From an uncultured Microbacterium sp. (GTDB lineage: Bacteria > Actinomycetota > Actinomycetes > Actinomycetales > Microbacteriaceae), in assembly GCF_945952435.1 (NCBI RefSeq), contig NZ_CAMFHZ010000022.1, positions 1 through 57,217 of the forward strand: a stretch of 57,217 nt of DNA, read 5' to 3'. Within the stretch, counting starts at the first letter, position 1; each line of letters begins with the position of its first letter. The position numbers were made by a program, and so were the translations under genes. Below, piece after piece: positions 28,340 through 36,639 of this stretch. A model generated the notes under the pieces. That model was not told the DNA's origin. It did not search any database and saw nothing but the letters and a program-made list of their open reading frames with translations.

Positions 28340-30603
28340 CCGACGACATCGACACCACGTCCGCCCGCACCACACGAGCGTCCGGCCGCCGTGCGGATCG
28401 GGCCGGCTCCGCGCCGACGGTCGAGATGACCGACGCGGAGAGGGAGGAGGCCGAGCAGGCGGAGAAGGCGCGCCAGCAGGGCGGCGGCATGTTCGACGGC
28501 CCCGCTCCCGGCAAGGCCAATCAGTTCGGTCCGAGCTTCCGGCGCATGATCGGGCTGCTCAAGCCCAGCGCGGTCTGGTTCCTGCTCGTCTCCTTCTTCG
28601 GCGCGATCGGCGTCGTGCTGTCGGTCGCCGCGCCGAAGGTGCTCGGCAACGCGACGAACCTCATCTACGAGGGCTTCGTCTCGCTCACCCTCGGCAACGG
28701 GCAGAACGGTCAGCCCGGGTTCCCGAAGGGCACGACGCAGGCGCAGGTCGTCGAGACGCTGCGGCAGGCGGGTCAGACCCAGTTCGCCGACATGGTCGCG
28801 GCCTTCAGCCCCTTCCGGGTGGGCGACGGGATCGACTTCGACGCGTTGCGCGGTGTCATCACGGCGGTGCTCGCGATCTACGTCGTCTCGGCGCTGCTCA
28901 GCTGGATCCAGGGCTACGTCATCAACGTCATCATGGTGCGCACGATGTGGCGCCTGCGCGAGGACGTCGAGGCGAAGATCAACCGTCTGCCGCTGTCGTA
29001 CTTCGACAAGGTGCAGCGCGGCGAGCTCATCTCCCGTGTCACGAACGACATCGACAACATCACGCAGACCATGCAGCAGTCGCTGTCCGGGGCGCTGACG
29101 TCCGTGCTCACCGTGGTCGGCGTGCTCGTCATGATGTTCTCGATCTCCTGGCAGCTCGCCCTCGTCGCCCTCGTCGCCCTGCCGCTCATGGGCGTCATCT
29201 TCGGCGTGATCGGCCCGCGCTCGCAGAAGGCGTTCGGGATCCAGTGGAAGAAGGTGGGCCGTCTGAACTCCCGCGTCGAGGAGGCGTTCTCCGGCCACGC
29301 GCTGGTGAAGGTGTTCGGGCGCGAGAAGGACGCGCTCGCGAAGTTCCAGGACGAGAACGAGGAGCTCTATCAGGCGGCGTTCAAGGCGCAGTTCCTCTCC
29401 GGCATCATCATGCCGGCGATGACCTTCATCGGCAGCCTGACCTACGTCGGTCTCGCGGTGCTCGGCGGGCTCATGGTCGCGAGCGGTCAGCTGCGGCTCG
29501 GCGACGTGCAGGCGTTCATCCAGTACTCGCAGCAGTTCACGCAGCCGCTCAGCGAACTGGGTGGCATGGCGGCGGTCGTGCAGTCGGGCACCGCGTCTGC
29601 GGAGCGCGTCTTCGAGCTGCTGGACGCGGAGGAACAGGATCCGGACGCCGAGGACGCCGCCACCGCCCGCGACGGCAAGGGCGTGATCGAGTTCGAGCAC
29701 GTGGCGTTCTCGTACACCGAGGATCACCCGCTCATCACGGACCTGTCCTTCCGGGTGGAACCGGGCCAGACCGTCGCCATCGTCGGGCCGACCGGGGCGG
29801 GAAAGACCACGCTGGTCAACCTCATCATGCGGTTCTACGAGCTCAGCGGCGGCCGCATCCTGCTCGACGGGCAGGACATCGCCCGGATGGAACGGTCGGA
29901 TCTGCGCTCGCGCACCGGGATGGTGCTGCAGGATCCCTGGCTGTTCGCGGGAACCATCCGGGAGAACATCCGCTACGGACGGTCGACGGCCACGGACGAG
30001 GAGGTGACCGAGGCCGCCAAGGCGACGTACGTGGACCGCTTCGTGCACGCGCTGCCCGAGGGCTACGACACCCTGCTCGACGAGGACGCGTCGAACGTGT
30101 CGGCCGGTGAGCGCCAGCTCATCACCATCGCGCGCGCGTTCGTCGCCCAGCCCTCGATCCTCATCCTGGACGAGGCCACGAGCGCGGTCGACACCCGCAC
30201 CGAGCTGCTCCTGCAGCACGCCATGGCGGCGCTGCGCAACGGGCGCACCTCGTTCGTGATCGCGCACCGCCTGTCCACGATCCGTGATGCCGACCTCATC
30301 CTCGTGATGGAGCACGGAGACATCGTGGAGAAGGGCACGCACGACGAGCTCATCGCGGCGCAGGGAGCGTACTGGCGGCTCTACCAGTCGCAGTTCGAGC
30401 AGGCCGCCGCCGACACCGATGCGGACGCGGCGCTGGTCACGGGCGCGGTGCCGACGGCCGAGGGGGCTCCCGCCGTCGCGGCCGAGATCGAGGCGGGTGC
30501 CGCAGGGGTTCCCGGATCCATCACCGCTCCGGTCGCGGTCGCGGAGCGCACCGAGACGGTCGCCGAGGAGCCGGTCAGCGACCTCGGAGAAGACAGAGTC
30601 TGA
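28336..30603 (+). CDS. ABC exporter half-transporter, catalytic-site subunit
   Basis: The 755-residue partner has an extra about 60-residue charged N-terminus, a six-helix membrane domain, and a nucleotide-binding domain with Walker A GPTGAGKTT and canonical Walker B LILDEATSAVD containing the catalytic Glu. Its signature reads VSAGERQL rather than SGGQ. An about 80-residue Ala/Val/Glu-rich C-terminal tail follows the domain. Together with the preceding gene (ATGA overlap) it would form one heterodimeric exporter with one active and one degenerate ATP site. A strong inverted repeat follows the stop codon. Confidence 0.92.
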   Translation: MTDDIDTTSARTTRASGRRADRAGSAPTVEMTDAEREEAEQAEKARQQGGGMFDGPAPGKANQFGPSFRRMIGLLKPSAVWFLLVSFFGAIGVVLSVAAPKVLGNATNLIYEGFVSLTLGNGQNGQPGFPKGTTQAQVVETLRQAGQTQFADMVAAFSPFRVGDGIDFDALRGVITAVLAIYVVSALLSWIQGYVINVIMVRTMWRLREDVEAKINRLPLSYFDKVQRGELISRVTNDIDNITQTMQQSLSGALTSVLTVVGVLVMMFSISWQLALVALVALPLMGVIFGVIGPRSQKAFGIQWKKVGRLNSRVEEAFSGHALVKVFGREKDALAKFQDENEELYQAAFKAQFLSGIIMPAMTFIGSLTYVGLAVLGGLMVASGQLRLGDVQAFIQYSQQFTQPLSELGGMAAVVQSGTASAERVFELLDAEEQDPDAEDAATARDGKGVIEFEHVAFSYTEDHPLITDLSFRVEPGQTVAIVGPTGAGKTTLVNLIMRFYELSGGRILLDGQDIARMERSDLRSRTGMVLQDPWLFAGTIRENIRYGRSTATDEEVTEAAKATYVDRFVHALPEGYDTLLDEDASNVSAGERQLITIARAFVAQPSILILDEATSAVDTRTELLLQHAMAALRNGRTSFVIAHRLSTIRDADLILVMEHGDIVEKGTHDELIAAQGAYWRLYQSQFEQAAADTDADAALVTGAVPTAEGAPAVAAEIEAGAAGVPGSITAPVAVAERTETVAEEPVSDLGEDRV

Positions 30604-30608
30604 ACGCC

Positions 30609-30648
30609 CGGAGACGCCGCCGATCCTGCGAGGTCGGCGGCGTCTCCG
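30609..30648. terminator. Bidirectional terminator between ABC exporter and carboxypeptidase
   Basis: CGGAGACGCCGCCG (30609-30622) pairs perfectly with CGGCGGCGTCTCCG (30635-30648) around a 12-nt loop, and the stem continues as GAACG/CGTTC beyond a 2-nt bulge. It begins 6 bp after the exporter stop codon and separates convergent transcription units. No T-tract is present. Confidence 0.75.
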
Positions 30649-30705
30649 CGTTCGGACAACGGCGGCACCCCCGCCAAGCGATCGGTGCGGACGGCCGGAA
30701 CGGGC

Positions 30706-30890
30706 GACCGCCGTGGAGAATCGACGCTGACCACCGGTACCGGCGGCGGGCGCGAAGAAGCGCACTGACAGGCGGAACAGGTGACCGCCGTGGAGAACCG
30801 GTGCTGCCGACCGGTGTCGGTGAGCGGCACGAAGAGCCGCGGCTGTCGGCCAGTGCCGGCGACCGTCACGGACGAACGTCGCGAACAACC
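30706..30890. repeat. 77-78 bp tandem repeat, three decaying units
   Basis: GACCGCCGTGGAGAA starts units at 30706 and 30783, and a diverged GACCGTCACGGACGAA starts a third at 30861. GGCACGAAGAGCCGC-like sequence recurs in the middle of each unit. The region 30649-30984 holds these units plus a 15-bp array; I see no gene in it. Confidence 0.6.
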
Positions 30891-30931
30891 GACACGGACG
30901 GCCGCCACCGCACGACGCCGAACCGCCCCCT

Positions 30932-30990
30932 GTGCCGACCTACCCCGTGCCGACCGGCCTCGTGCCGACCGGCCCCGTGCCGTCCTACCC
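30932..30990. repeat. 15-bp tandem repeat array overlapping a stop codon
   Basis: Four units of GTGCCGACCGGCCTC-type sequence run head to tail. The last unit overlaps the TAG stop (30985-30987) of the carboxypeptidase gene on the minus strand, so array changes could alter the protein's C-terminus. Confidence 0.75.
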
Positions 30991-32475
30991 CCGTGCCGAC
31001 GCCGACGCGCGCGGGGAGTCCTCATCGAGACCGAAGAGCTCGAGCGGGTGGGTCAGGCGCCACCACAGGCTCGGCCCGTGCAGCGCGGTGCGCAGGGTGA
31101 GGGGCACGGACGTGCTGTCCAGGGGACCCTTGAGCGTGAGCTCACCGGCCCGCTCGCCGGCGGTCCACTCGTCGCCCAGATCGAACTTCGTCGTGCCCGA
31201 GGCGGCCGCCCCGTTCCAGAGCACGACACGAGCGTCCTTCGCGGCCACGACCTGCGTCGTCTCTCCCCATGCCGTGTCGACCGTGCCCAGAGTCGTGCCC
31301 TTGACGACCGTCTGGGGCTGGTTCTTCAGCGCCGCCTCGACATCGGCGTACAGTCGGCGCGAGGCGTCGACGCGGGCCGCATCGCTCGGCTCCCCGAGGA
31401 CGGTCGCGTACACCCGCACGGTGGTGGATCCGTCGGTCACGTCCATGCCCGAGAGCAGGTTGTACCGGGTGTCGTCGCCGTCGCCGATCGTCCCGGTCTT
31501 GATGCCGATGATGCCGGCGTCGTCGATGAGTCCGTTCGTGTTGGTCACGGTTCCGGCACCCGGCAGCTCGACGCTCTTCTTCTTCACGATCTCGGCGATC
31601 ACCGGATTGTGCACCGCGAGCTGGCCGAGCTCGATGAGGGCTCGGGGCGTCGCGACGTTGCCGAAGTCGAAGCCGGACGGCGTCGTCACGGTGATGTCGG
31701 ACAGGTCGTGCTGACGCAGCCACTGGTTGGCCGCCGCGGCGTAGTCGGCGTCGCTTCCCCACACTTCGCGGGCGAGGCGGTCGGCGTAGTTGTTCGCCGA
31801 TCCGAGCAGGATCCCCTCCAGCAACTGGTACTGGGTCAGGGAACCGCCGGCCGGCACGTCGAGAGCCGACTCGTCGTTGCGCAGATAGCTCCAGTAGTTC
31901 GCGCTGTCCGTGTCGGTGAACGCGAAGGTGGCGCCGTCCTGGCCCGGCTGCAACGGCAGCTTCTCGAACGAGGCGAGCACCGTGACGAGCTTGGTGATGC
32001 TGGCCATCGGCGCGCGCTCCTCGGAGGAGGCGATCGTGCCGATGCCCGCGATCGAGACCGCGGCGCTTCCGGCCGTGGGCCAGGTCACCGCGGCCGCGGG
32101 GGCGGGCGCGGGGGCGAACGACACGGCCGACGCCACCGGCTCGACCGCGTTCAGCGGCCACACGGCGGTCGTCACGCCGTAGCCGAGGGCGACGAGCACG
32201 AGCCCGGTGATCGGAACGAGCACCCCCGGGCGCAGCGGGGAGCGGCGCGGGGCGTCGGCGAGCAGCGCGCGCGCCGCCGGGTCTACGGTCGCCACGGCGC
32301 CGGTGCGGGCGGCGATCCCGTCGGCGTCGACCCAGCTCAGCGCGGGGGCCGCGGGGGAGTTGGGCGTGCTCGGGGCCGCGTCGCCCGGGGCCGCGGCGAC
32401 GCGACGCGGATCCGGGACCGTCTCGACGACGCCCGTGTCGCCCGTCCCGGCTCTGGGTCGTTCGTCGGTGTTCAC
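30985..32475 (-). CDS. D-alanyl-D-alanine carboxypeptidase (peptidase S11, PBP5-like)
   Basis: The 496-residue protein should trim the terminal D-Ala of peptidoglycan stem peptides outside the cell. It has an about 75-residue Pro/Ala-rich cytoplasmic N-terminus, one membrane anchor (VLVPITGLVLVALGYGVTTAVW), and then the S11 domain. The domain carries SITK (in APMASITKLVT) with the catalytic Ser, SAN in LLGSANNYADRLA, and KTG in GIKTGTIGD. The long cytoplasmic N-terminus is unlike the cleaved signal of PBP5 and is typical of actinobacterial anchored forms. The GTG start at 32475 follows TACGGT by 6 nt on the minus strand. The C-terminus ends in a Trp-rich segment and a short charged tail. Confidence 0.9.
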   Translation of the reverse strand: MNTDERPRAGTGDTGVVETVPDPRRVAAAPGDAAPSTPNSPAAPALSWVDADGIAARTGAVATVDPAARALLADAPRRSPLRPGVLVPITGLVLVALGYGVTTAVWPLNAVEPVASAVSFAPAPAPAAAVTWPTAGSAAVSIAGIGTIASSEERAPMASITKLVTVLASFEKLPLQPGQDGATFAFTDTDSANYWSYLRNDESALDVPAGGSLTQYQLLEGILLGSANNYADRLAREVWGSDADYAAAANQWLRQHDLSDITVTTPSGFDFGNVATPRALIELGQLAVHNPVIAEIVKKKSVELPGAGTVTNTNGLIDDAGIIGIKTGTIGDGDDTRYNLLSGMDVTDGSTTVRVYATVLGEPSDAARVDASRRLYADVEAALKNQPQTVVKGTTLGTVDTAWGETTQVVAAKDARVVLWNGAAASGTTKFDLGDEWTAGERAGELTLKGPLDSTSVPLTLRTALHGPSLWWRLTHPLELFGLDEDSPRASASARG

Positions 32476-32543
32476 GGTCTTACCGTACCGTCCGGGTTCA
32501 TGCGTGCGCCGTCGACGGCGACGCGCCTCGCCGTCGACGGGGC

Positions 32544-32549
32544 TATGAT
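32544..32549 (+). promoter_or_regulatory. -10 element of the yko transcription unit
   Basis: TATGAT lies 14 bp before the start of the TPP riboswitch and is a near-consensus -10 hexamer. I cannot see a convincing -35 at 16-18 bp spacing. Confidence 0.5.
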
Positions 32550-32557
32550 GGGCGGAT

Positions 32558-32648
32558 CACCACGGGAGTCCGGCGAGCCGGGCTGAGAGGGAGCGAATCG
32601 CGCTTCGACCGTCGAACCTGATCCGGATCATGCCGGCGCAGGGAGGAG
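32558..32648 (+). promoter_or_regulatory. TPP riboswitch (THI element)
   Basis: The conserved core is clear. GGGAGTCC opens P1/P2, GCTGAGAGGG follows at 32582-32591, then a variable P3, then ACCTGATCCGGATCATGCCG (32617 onward), GCAGGGAGG. The 3' strand ends in GGGAGGAG, which is also the ribosome binding site of the following ATG. Ligand binding should therefore hide the site and shut translation when thiamine pyrophosphate is high. It governs the ykoEDC-like transporter downstream. Confidence 0.95.
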
Positions 32649-32654
32649 TTTCTG

Positions 32655-33299
32655 ATGATGCATGCCACCGTGCCCGCCCCCGGGCGCACCGTCACCGCTG
32701 CTGCGTCGCGCCGTCTGAGCTGGCGCGTCGTCGACATCGTCGTCGCCGCCGTGCTCGGCGTCGCGATCGGCCTCGTGTTCTGGATCTGGAACACGATCGG
32801 CTTCGCCTGGTTCACCGCCGCCGACGCTCTCACCCCGGGGTTCGGCGGGATCGCCGTGGGGATCTGGCTGCTCGGCGGCGTGGTCGGCGGTCTCGTGATC
32901 CGCAAGCCCGGTGCCGCGATCGTGGTCGAGGTCGTCGCGGCGATCGTGTCGATGCTCATCGGCAACATGTGGGGCGTCTCCACCGTGCTCGAAGGCCTGG
33001 CTCAGGGACTCGGCGCCGAGATCGTCTTCGCCCTGTTCCTCTACCGCCGCTTCTCGCTGCCGGTCGCGATGCTCGCGGGAGTCGTCGCCTCCTGCGGATC
33101 CTGGCTGTTCGAGATGTTCTGGGGCAGTTCCCCCAACATCCTGAAGTCGGTCGAGTTCAACGCGATCTACCTCGGTGCGCTGGTGATCTCGGGTGCGCTC
33201 CTGGCGGGGCTTCTCGGCTGGCTGCTCGTGCGGGCGCTCGCCGCGACCGGCGCCCTGAGTCGTTTCGCCGCCGGACGCGAGCGTCGCCGCGAGGTCTGA
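32655..33299 (+). CDS. ykoE: ECF transporter S component, YkoE family
   Basis: This 214-residue membrane protein is the substrate-binding S component of a thiamine/hydroxymethylpyrimidine ECF importer. After a polar N-terminus it has about six hydrophobic segments beginning at VVDIVVAAVLGVAIGLVFWIW. The AADALTPGFGGIAVGIWLLGGVVGGLVIRKPGAA and NMWGVSTVLEGLAQGLGAEIVFALFLYRRF regions are typical of YkoE. It is preceded by a TPP riboswitch whose last bases form its ribosome site. ATG 32655 or 32658 could both be used. ykoD follows after 1 bp, ykoC after that. Confidence 0.92.
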   Translation: MMHATVPAPGRTVTAAASRRLSWRVVDIVVAAVLGVAIGLVFWIWNTIGFAWFTAADALTPGFGGIAVGIWLLGGVVGGLVIRKPGAAIVVEVVAAIVSMLIGNMWGVSTVLEGLAQGLGAEIVFALFLYRRFSLPVAMLAGVVASCGSWLFEMFWGSSPNILKSVEFNAIYLGALVISGALLAGLLGWLLVRALAATGALSRFAAGRERRREV

Positions 33300-33300
33300 G

Positions 33301-34830
33301 ATGACCGCGGCCCGGGTCGTCGCCGAGGGCTGGGGCTGGCGCTACGCCGGGCGCCGGCTCCCCGCCGTGCGCGACGTCTCCTTCTCGATCGAGCCGGGGG
33401 AGCGCGTGCTCCTGCTCGGGGCCTCGGGTGCGGGCAAGTCGACGCTGCTGCGCGGCATGGCCGGCCTGCTCGGGGATGACGAGGAGGGGGAGCGCTCCGG
33501 CGTCCTCCACGTCGACGGCCGGGATCCCGCGCACCAGCGCGGACGGATCGGCCTCGTCCTCCAGGACCCGGAGGCGGGCGTGGTGCTGTCGAAGGTCGGC
33601 GACGACGTGGCGTTCGGCTGCGAGAACCTCGGCGTTCCGCCGGAGGAGATCCCGGATCGCGTCGCCGATGCACTGGACGCCGTCGGCCTGCCCGTGGCGC
33701 AGGACCGCTCGACGAGCGCACTCTCCGGGGGGCAGAAGCAGCGGCTCGCCCTGGCCGGCGCGCTCGCGATGCGCCCGGGCCTGCTGCTGCTCGACGAGCC
33801 CACCGCGAACCTGGATCCGGCGGGCGTGCACGAGGTGCGCCAGGGCGTCGAGCGGGCGGTCGCGTCGACCGGTGCGACGCTCGTCGTCATCGAACACCGC
33901 ACCGCGGTGTGGGCGCACCTGATGACACGGGTCGTCGTCCTGGCCTCCGACGGCGGCCTGCTCGCCGACGGAACGCCCGAGGAGGTCTTCGGCCGCCACG
34001 GCGACGCGCTCGCGGCGGCCGGGGTGTGGGTGCCCGGGCGCCCGGTCGAGCTGCCGATCCTTCCGCCGGCGGACCGCGAGGCGGAGCCGATCCTCACGAC
34101 CCGCGACCTCGCCATCACGCGGGATCGCCGTCATCCCGTGCAGCGGGGACTCGCGCTCGCGATCCCGCGGGGGTGCGCGACCGTCATCACCGGTCGCAAC
34201 GGCACCGGCAAGTCCACCCTCGCGTTGACCCTCGCCGGTCTGCTCGCGCCGCTCGCGGGCGACGTGCGGGCGGCGGACGATCTGCGACCGCCGCGCGGCG
34301 GGTTCCGTCGTCGCCTCGGACCGGGGCCGATCGGCTGGAGCTCGCGATCCCTGCTCACCCGGATCGGCATGGTGTTCCAGGAGCCGGAGCACCAGTTCCT
34401 CACCCAGACGGTGCGCGAGGAACTCGCGGTCGGTCCGCGTGCGCTGGGCTGGCCCGCCGCACGGATCGACGCCGTCGTGGACGGGCTCCTCGACCGGCTC
34501 GGCCTCGCCCCGCTCGCCGAGGCCAATCCCTTCACCCTGTCCGGCGGCCAGAAGCGCCGACTGTCCGTGGCCACCGTGCTCGCGGCGGCGCCCGCCGTGA
34601 TCGTCCTCGACGAGCCGACGTTCGGGCAGGACCGGCGCGGGTGGATCGGCCTCGTCGCCCTTCTGCAGGAGGAGATCGCGCGCGGCACGACGGTGATCGC
34701 GGTGACCCACGACGAGGATGTGATCCGTCACCTCGGGGGGCGGCGCATCGAGCTCGGAACGGACGCGGCCGGCCCGGACGCACCGGGATCCTCTCGCGGC
34801 GTCTCCGTCGGCGCGGGGGGCCGCTCGTGA
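33301..34830 (+). CDS. ykoD: ECF transporter ATPase, tandem ABC domains (YkoD)
   Basis: The 509-residue protein contains two full ABC domains in one chain. The first has Walker A GASGAGKST and signature LSGGQKQRLALAGAL; the second has GRNGTGKST and signature LSGGQKRRLSVATVL. Each has a DEPT Walker B end. This fused EcfA/A' layout is the YkoD type that powers uptake of thiamine precursor with YkoE and YkoC. It starts 1 bp after ykoE and overlaps ykoC by 4 bp, so all three are translated together under the TPP riboswitch. Confidence 0.94.
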   Translation: MTAARVVAEGWGWRYAGRRLPAVRDVSFSIEPGERVLLLGASGAGKSTLLRGMAGLLGDDEEGERSGVLHVDGRDPAHQRGRIGLVLQDPEAGVVLSKVGDDVAFGCENLGVPPEEIPDRVADALDAVGLPVAQDRSTSALSGGQKQRLALAGALAMRPGLLLLDEPTANLDPAGVHEVRQGVERAVASTGATLVVIEHRTAVWAHLMTRVVVLASDGGLLADGTPEEVFGRHGDALAAAGVWVPGRPVELPILPPADREAEPILTTRDLAITRDRRHPVQRGLALAIPRGCATVITGRNGTGKSTLALTLAGLLAPLAGDVRAADDLRPPRGGFRRRLGPGPIGWSSRSLLTRIGMVFQEPEHQFLTQTVREELAVGPRALGWPAARIDAVVDGLLDRLGLAPLAEANPFTLSGGQKRRLSVATVLAAAPAVIVLDEPTFGQDRRGWIGLVALLQEEIARGTTVIAVTHDEDVIRHLGGRRIELGTDAAGPDAPGSSRGVSVGAGGRS

Positions 34831-35681
34831 CGGCGCCCGTCACCCATCGCACGCAGCCTGCTCGGACGGGCGGCCCGGAGCGTGGTGCGCGCACCGCGCG
34901 CGACCGGCGCGAGGTCGTGACCCCGCGCGCCTGGATCGACGGGGTCAACCCCGTCACCCGGGTGCTGCTGGCCCTCGTGCTCTCGGTCCCGCTCTTCGCC
35001 TCGATCGACGTGACCAGCGGCCTCGTGGCGATCGCGCTGCAGCTCCTGTGCGTGCCGTTGACCGGGCTGCGCGTGCGCACGGTGCTGCGCCGGATCGGAC
35101 TGCTGCTGCTCGTCGCGCCCGTCGCGGGCGTCAGCATGCTGCTCTACGCGGCACCCGCCGGACAGGTGTTCCTCTCGTTCGGGGTCGCCCGCATCAGCGA
35201 GGGATCGATCCAGCTCGCGATCGCGGTGAGCCTGCGGGTGATCGCGCTCGGGCTGCCCACGATCCTGCTGTTCGCCCGGACGGATCCGACAGAGCTCGCC
35301 GATGCGCTCGCACAGGTCGCGCACCTGCCCAGTCGGTTCGTGCTCGGCGTGCTCGCCGGCACCCGCATGCTGGGGCTGTTCGTCGACGACTGGCGCACGA
35401 TGTCCCTCGCCCGTCGCGCGCGGGGGGTGGGGGATCGCGGCGTATTGCGCCGCTTCTTCACGATGTCGTTCGTGCTGCTCGTGTTCGCGGTGCGGAGGGG
35501 GACGGCGCTCGCTCTTGCGATGGAGGCGCGCGGGTTCGGTGCGGACGTCCTGCGGACCTGGTCCCGCCCCTCGCGGCTGCACGCCCGCGACGCCGTCGCG
35601 CTCGCGGGCGGCGTGGGCATCATGGCGCTCTCGATCGCGGCGGCGGTCCTGACCGGCACGTTCCGGTTCGTGTGGTCGTGA
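34827..35681 (+). CDS. ykoC: ECF transporter T component (YkoC)
   Basis: The 284-residue membrane protein is the EcfT-type scaffold joining the ATPase to the S component. A basic 35-residue N-terminus is followed by about five transmembrane helices. The two conserved Ala-Arg-Gly coupling motifs, which contact the ATPases, appear in SLARRARGVGDRG and AMEARGFGADVL. The GTG at 34827 overlaps the ykoD stop as GTGA. It completes the ykoEDC operon. No clear terminator hairpin is seen in the 86 bp that follow. Confidence 0.92.
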   Translation: MTAPVTHRTQPARTGGPERGARTARDRREVVTPRAWIDGVNPVTRVLLALVLSVPLFASIDVTSGLVAIALQLLCVPLTGLRVRTVLRRIGLLLLVAPVAGVSMLLYAAPAGQVFLSFGVARISEGSIQLAIAVSLRVIALGLPTILLFARTDPTELADALAQVAHLPSRFVLGVLAGTRMLGLFVDDWRTMSLARRARGVGDRGVLRRFFTMSFVLLVFAVRRGTALALAMEARGFGADVLRTWSRPSRLHARDAVALAGGVGIMALSIAAAVLTGTFRFVWS

Positions 35682-35767
35682 TCGTCGTCAGGACGGACGC
35701 CGGGGATCGCGACCCGCGGGTGCCTTCCTCTCGGCAGCAGTGACCGCGCGAGATCCGTGCGAGCCGA

Positions 35768-36529
35768 TCACCCCGCGGGCAGCCAGAGGGTCATCCGCAC
35801 GCCGTCCTCCGGCAGGTGCAGCACCTCGTAGCTGCGCTTCTCGACCGTCCCTGCGGCCGTGCGGATGTGCGTGACGGCGGCGCGGCGGCGCTGCACGACG
35901 TGCTCTCCCCACCAGGTCGCGAACAGGTCGCTCTGTGCACTGAGCTCGTCGACCAGGGCCACGAGCTCGGGATCGGCGAGGTCGTGCGCGTTCGCCGCCC
36001 GCAGGTGCGCGACGGCGCCGCGGGCGAGATCCTCCCACTCGACGAAGCGCTCCCGGCTGCGCGGATCGAGCAGCAGCGAGCGGACCGTGTTGCGCTGTGC
36101 CGGCGGCAGCGCGGCGAGGCCCTCGTGCAGATCGAGTCCCTCGGGATTCGCGGCGATCACGGTGCTGAGCCGGTCGAGCACATAGGCGGGGCTCGGGCGC
36201 ACGGTCTCGACGAGGAGCGCCATACGGGCGAGCAGTGCGTCGTCCGGGATCCGCGCCGGGAGCGGGTGCGGCTCCCGCAGGCGGCGCAGGTGATCCGCCG
36301 CATCCCGGTCCAGGTGCAGGGCGTCGGACAGCGCCTGCAGCACGGCGTCGCTCGGGTGCGTCTCGCGTCCCTGTTCCAGGCGCACGTAGTAGTCGACGCT
36401 GATGCCGGCCGCGGCCGCGACCTCCTCGCGGCGCAGGCCCGTGATCCGGCGCCGACCCGCGGGGGCGGATCCGCTCAGCCGTTCGTCGGTGCGTCGCGCG
36501 CGCAGGAAGTCGCCCAGCGCGTTCGCCAT
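35768..36529 (-). CDS. XRE-family regulator with MmyB-like ligand domain
   Basis: The 253-residue protein has an N-terminal helix-turn-helix (about residues 5-75, with RRRITGLRREEVAAAAGISVDYYVRLEQGRE). It then has the MmyB-like domain ending in VLHLPEDGVRMTLWLPAG, which in this family can bind fatty-acid-like ligands. It is divergent from a SAM methyltransferase gene with a 110-bp gap that holds a strong nested palindrome. Such regulators often repress a divergent neighbour enzyme; that is inference here. Confidence 0.92.
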   Translation of the reverse strand: MANALGDFLRARRTDERLSGSAPAGRRRITGLRREEVAAAAGISVDYYVRLEQGRETHPSDAVLQALSDALHLDRDAADHLRRLREPHPLPARIPDDALLARMALLVETVRPSPAYVLDRLSTVIAANPEGLDLHEGLAALPPAQRNTVRSLLLDPRSRERFVEWEDLARGAVAHLRAANAHDLADPELVALVDELSAQSDLFATWWGEHVVQRRRAAVTHIRTAAGTVEKRSYEVLHLPEDGVRMTLWLPAG

Positions 36530-36562
36530 CCGAGTTCCCCGATCCGCGCCGTGAGAGGGTGC

Positions 36563-36603
36563 GGCGCTCCTAGGAAGACTACGGTCTTCCGCGCCGGAGC
36601 GCC
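36563..36603. promoter_or_regulatory. Nested palindrome in the XRE/methyltransferase gap
   Basis: The core GGAAGAC-TACG-GTCTTCC (36573-36590) is a perfect 7-bp-arm palindrome. It is flanked by GGCGCTCC (36563-36570) and GGAGCGCC (36596-36603), a second perfect pair. It lies between divergent start codons and contains a TACGGT -10-like hexamer, so it is a good operator candidate for the XRE regulator. Confidence 0.65.
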
Positions 36604-36639
36604 GGGCGAGAGGCTGGGCACGACCCGAGGAGGAGCCCG

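Noticed and set aside
30649..31025. Minus-strand frame with GRSARGRSARG repeats as a real gene
   Set aside because: It is a translation of the tandem repeats, overlaps the 3' end of the carboxypeptidase gene, and has no start context or domain.
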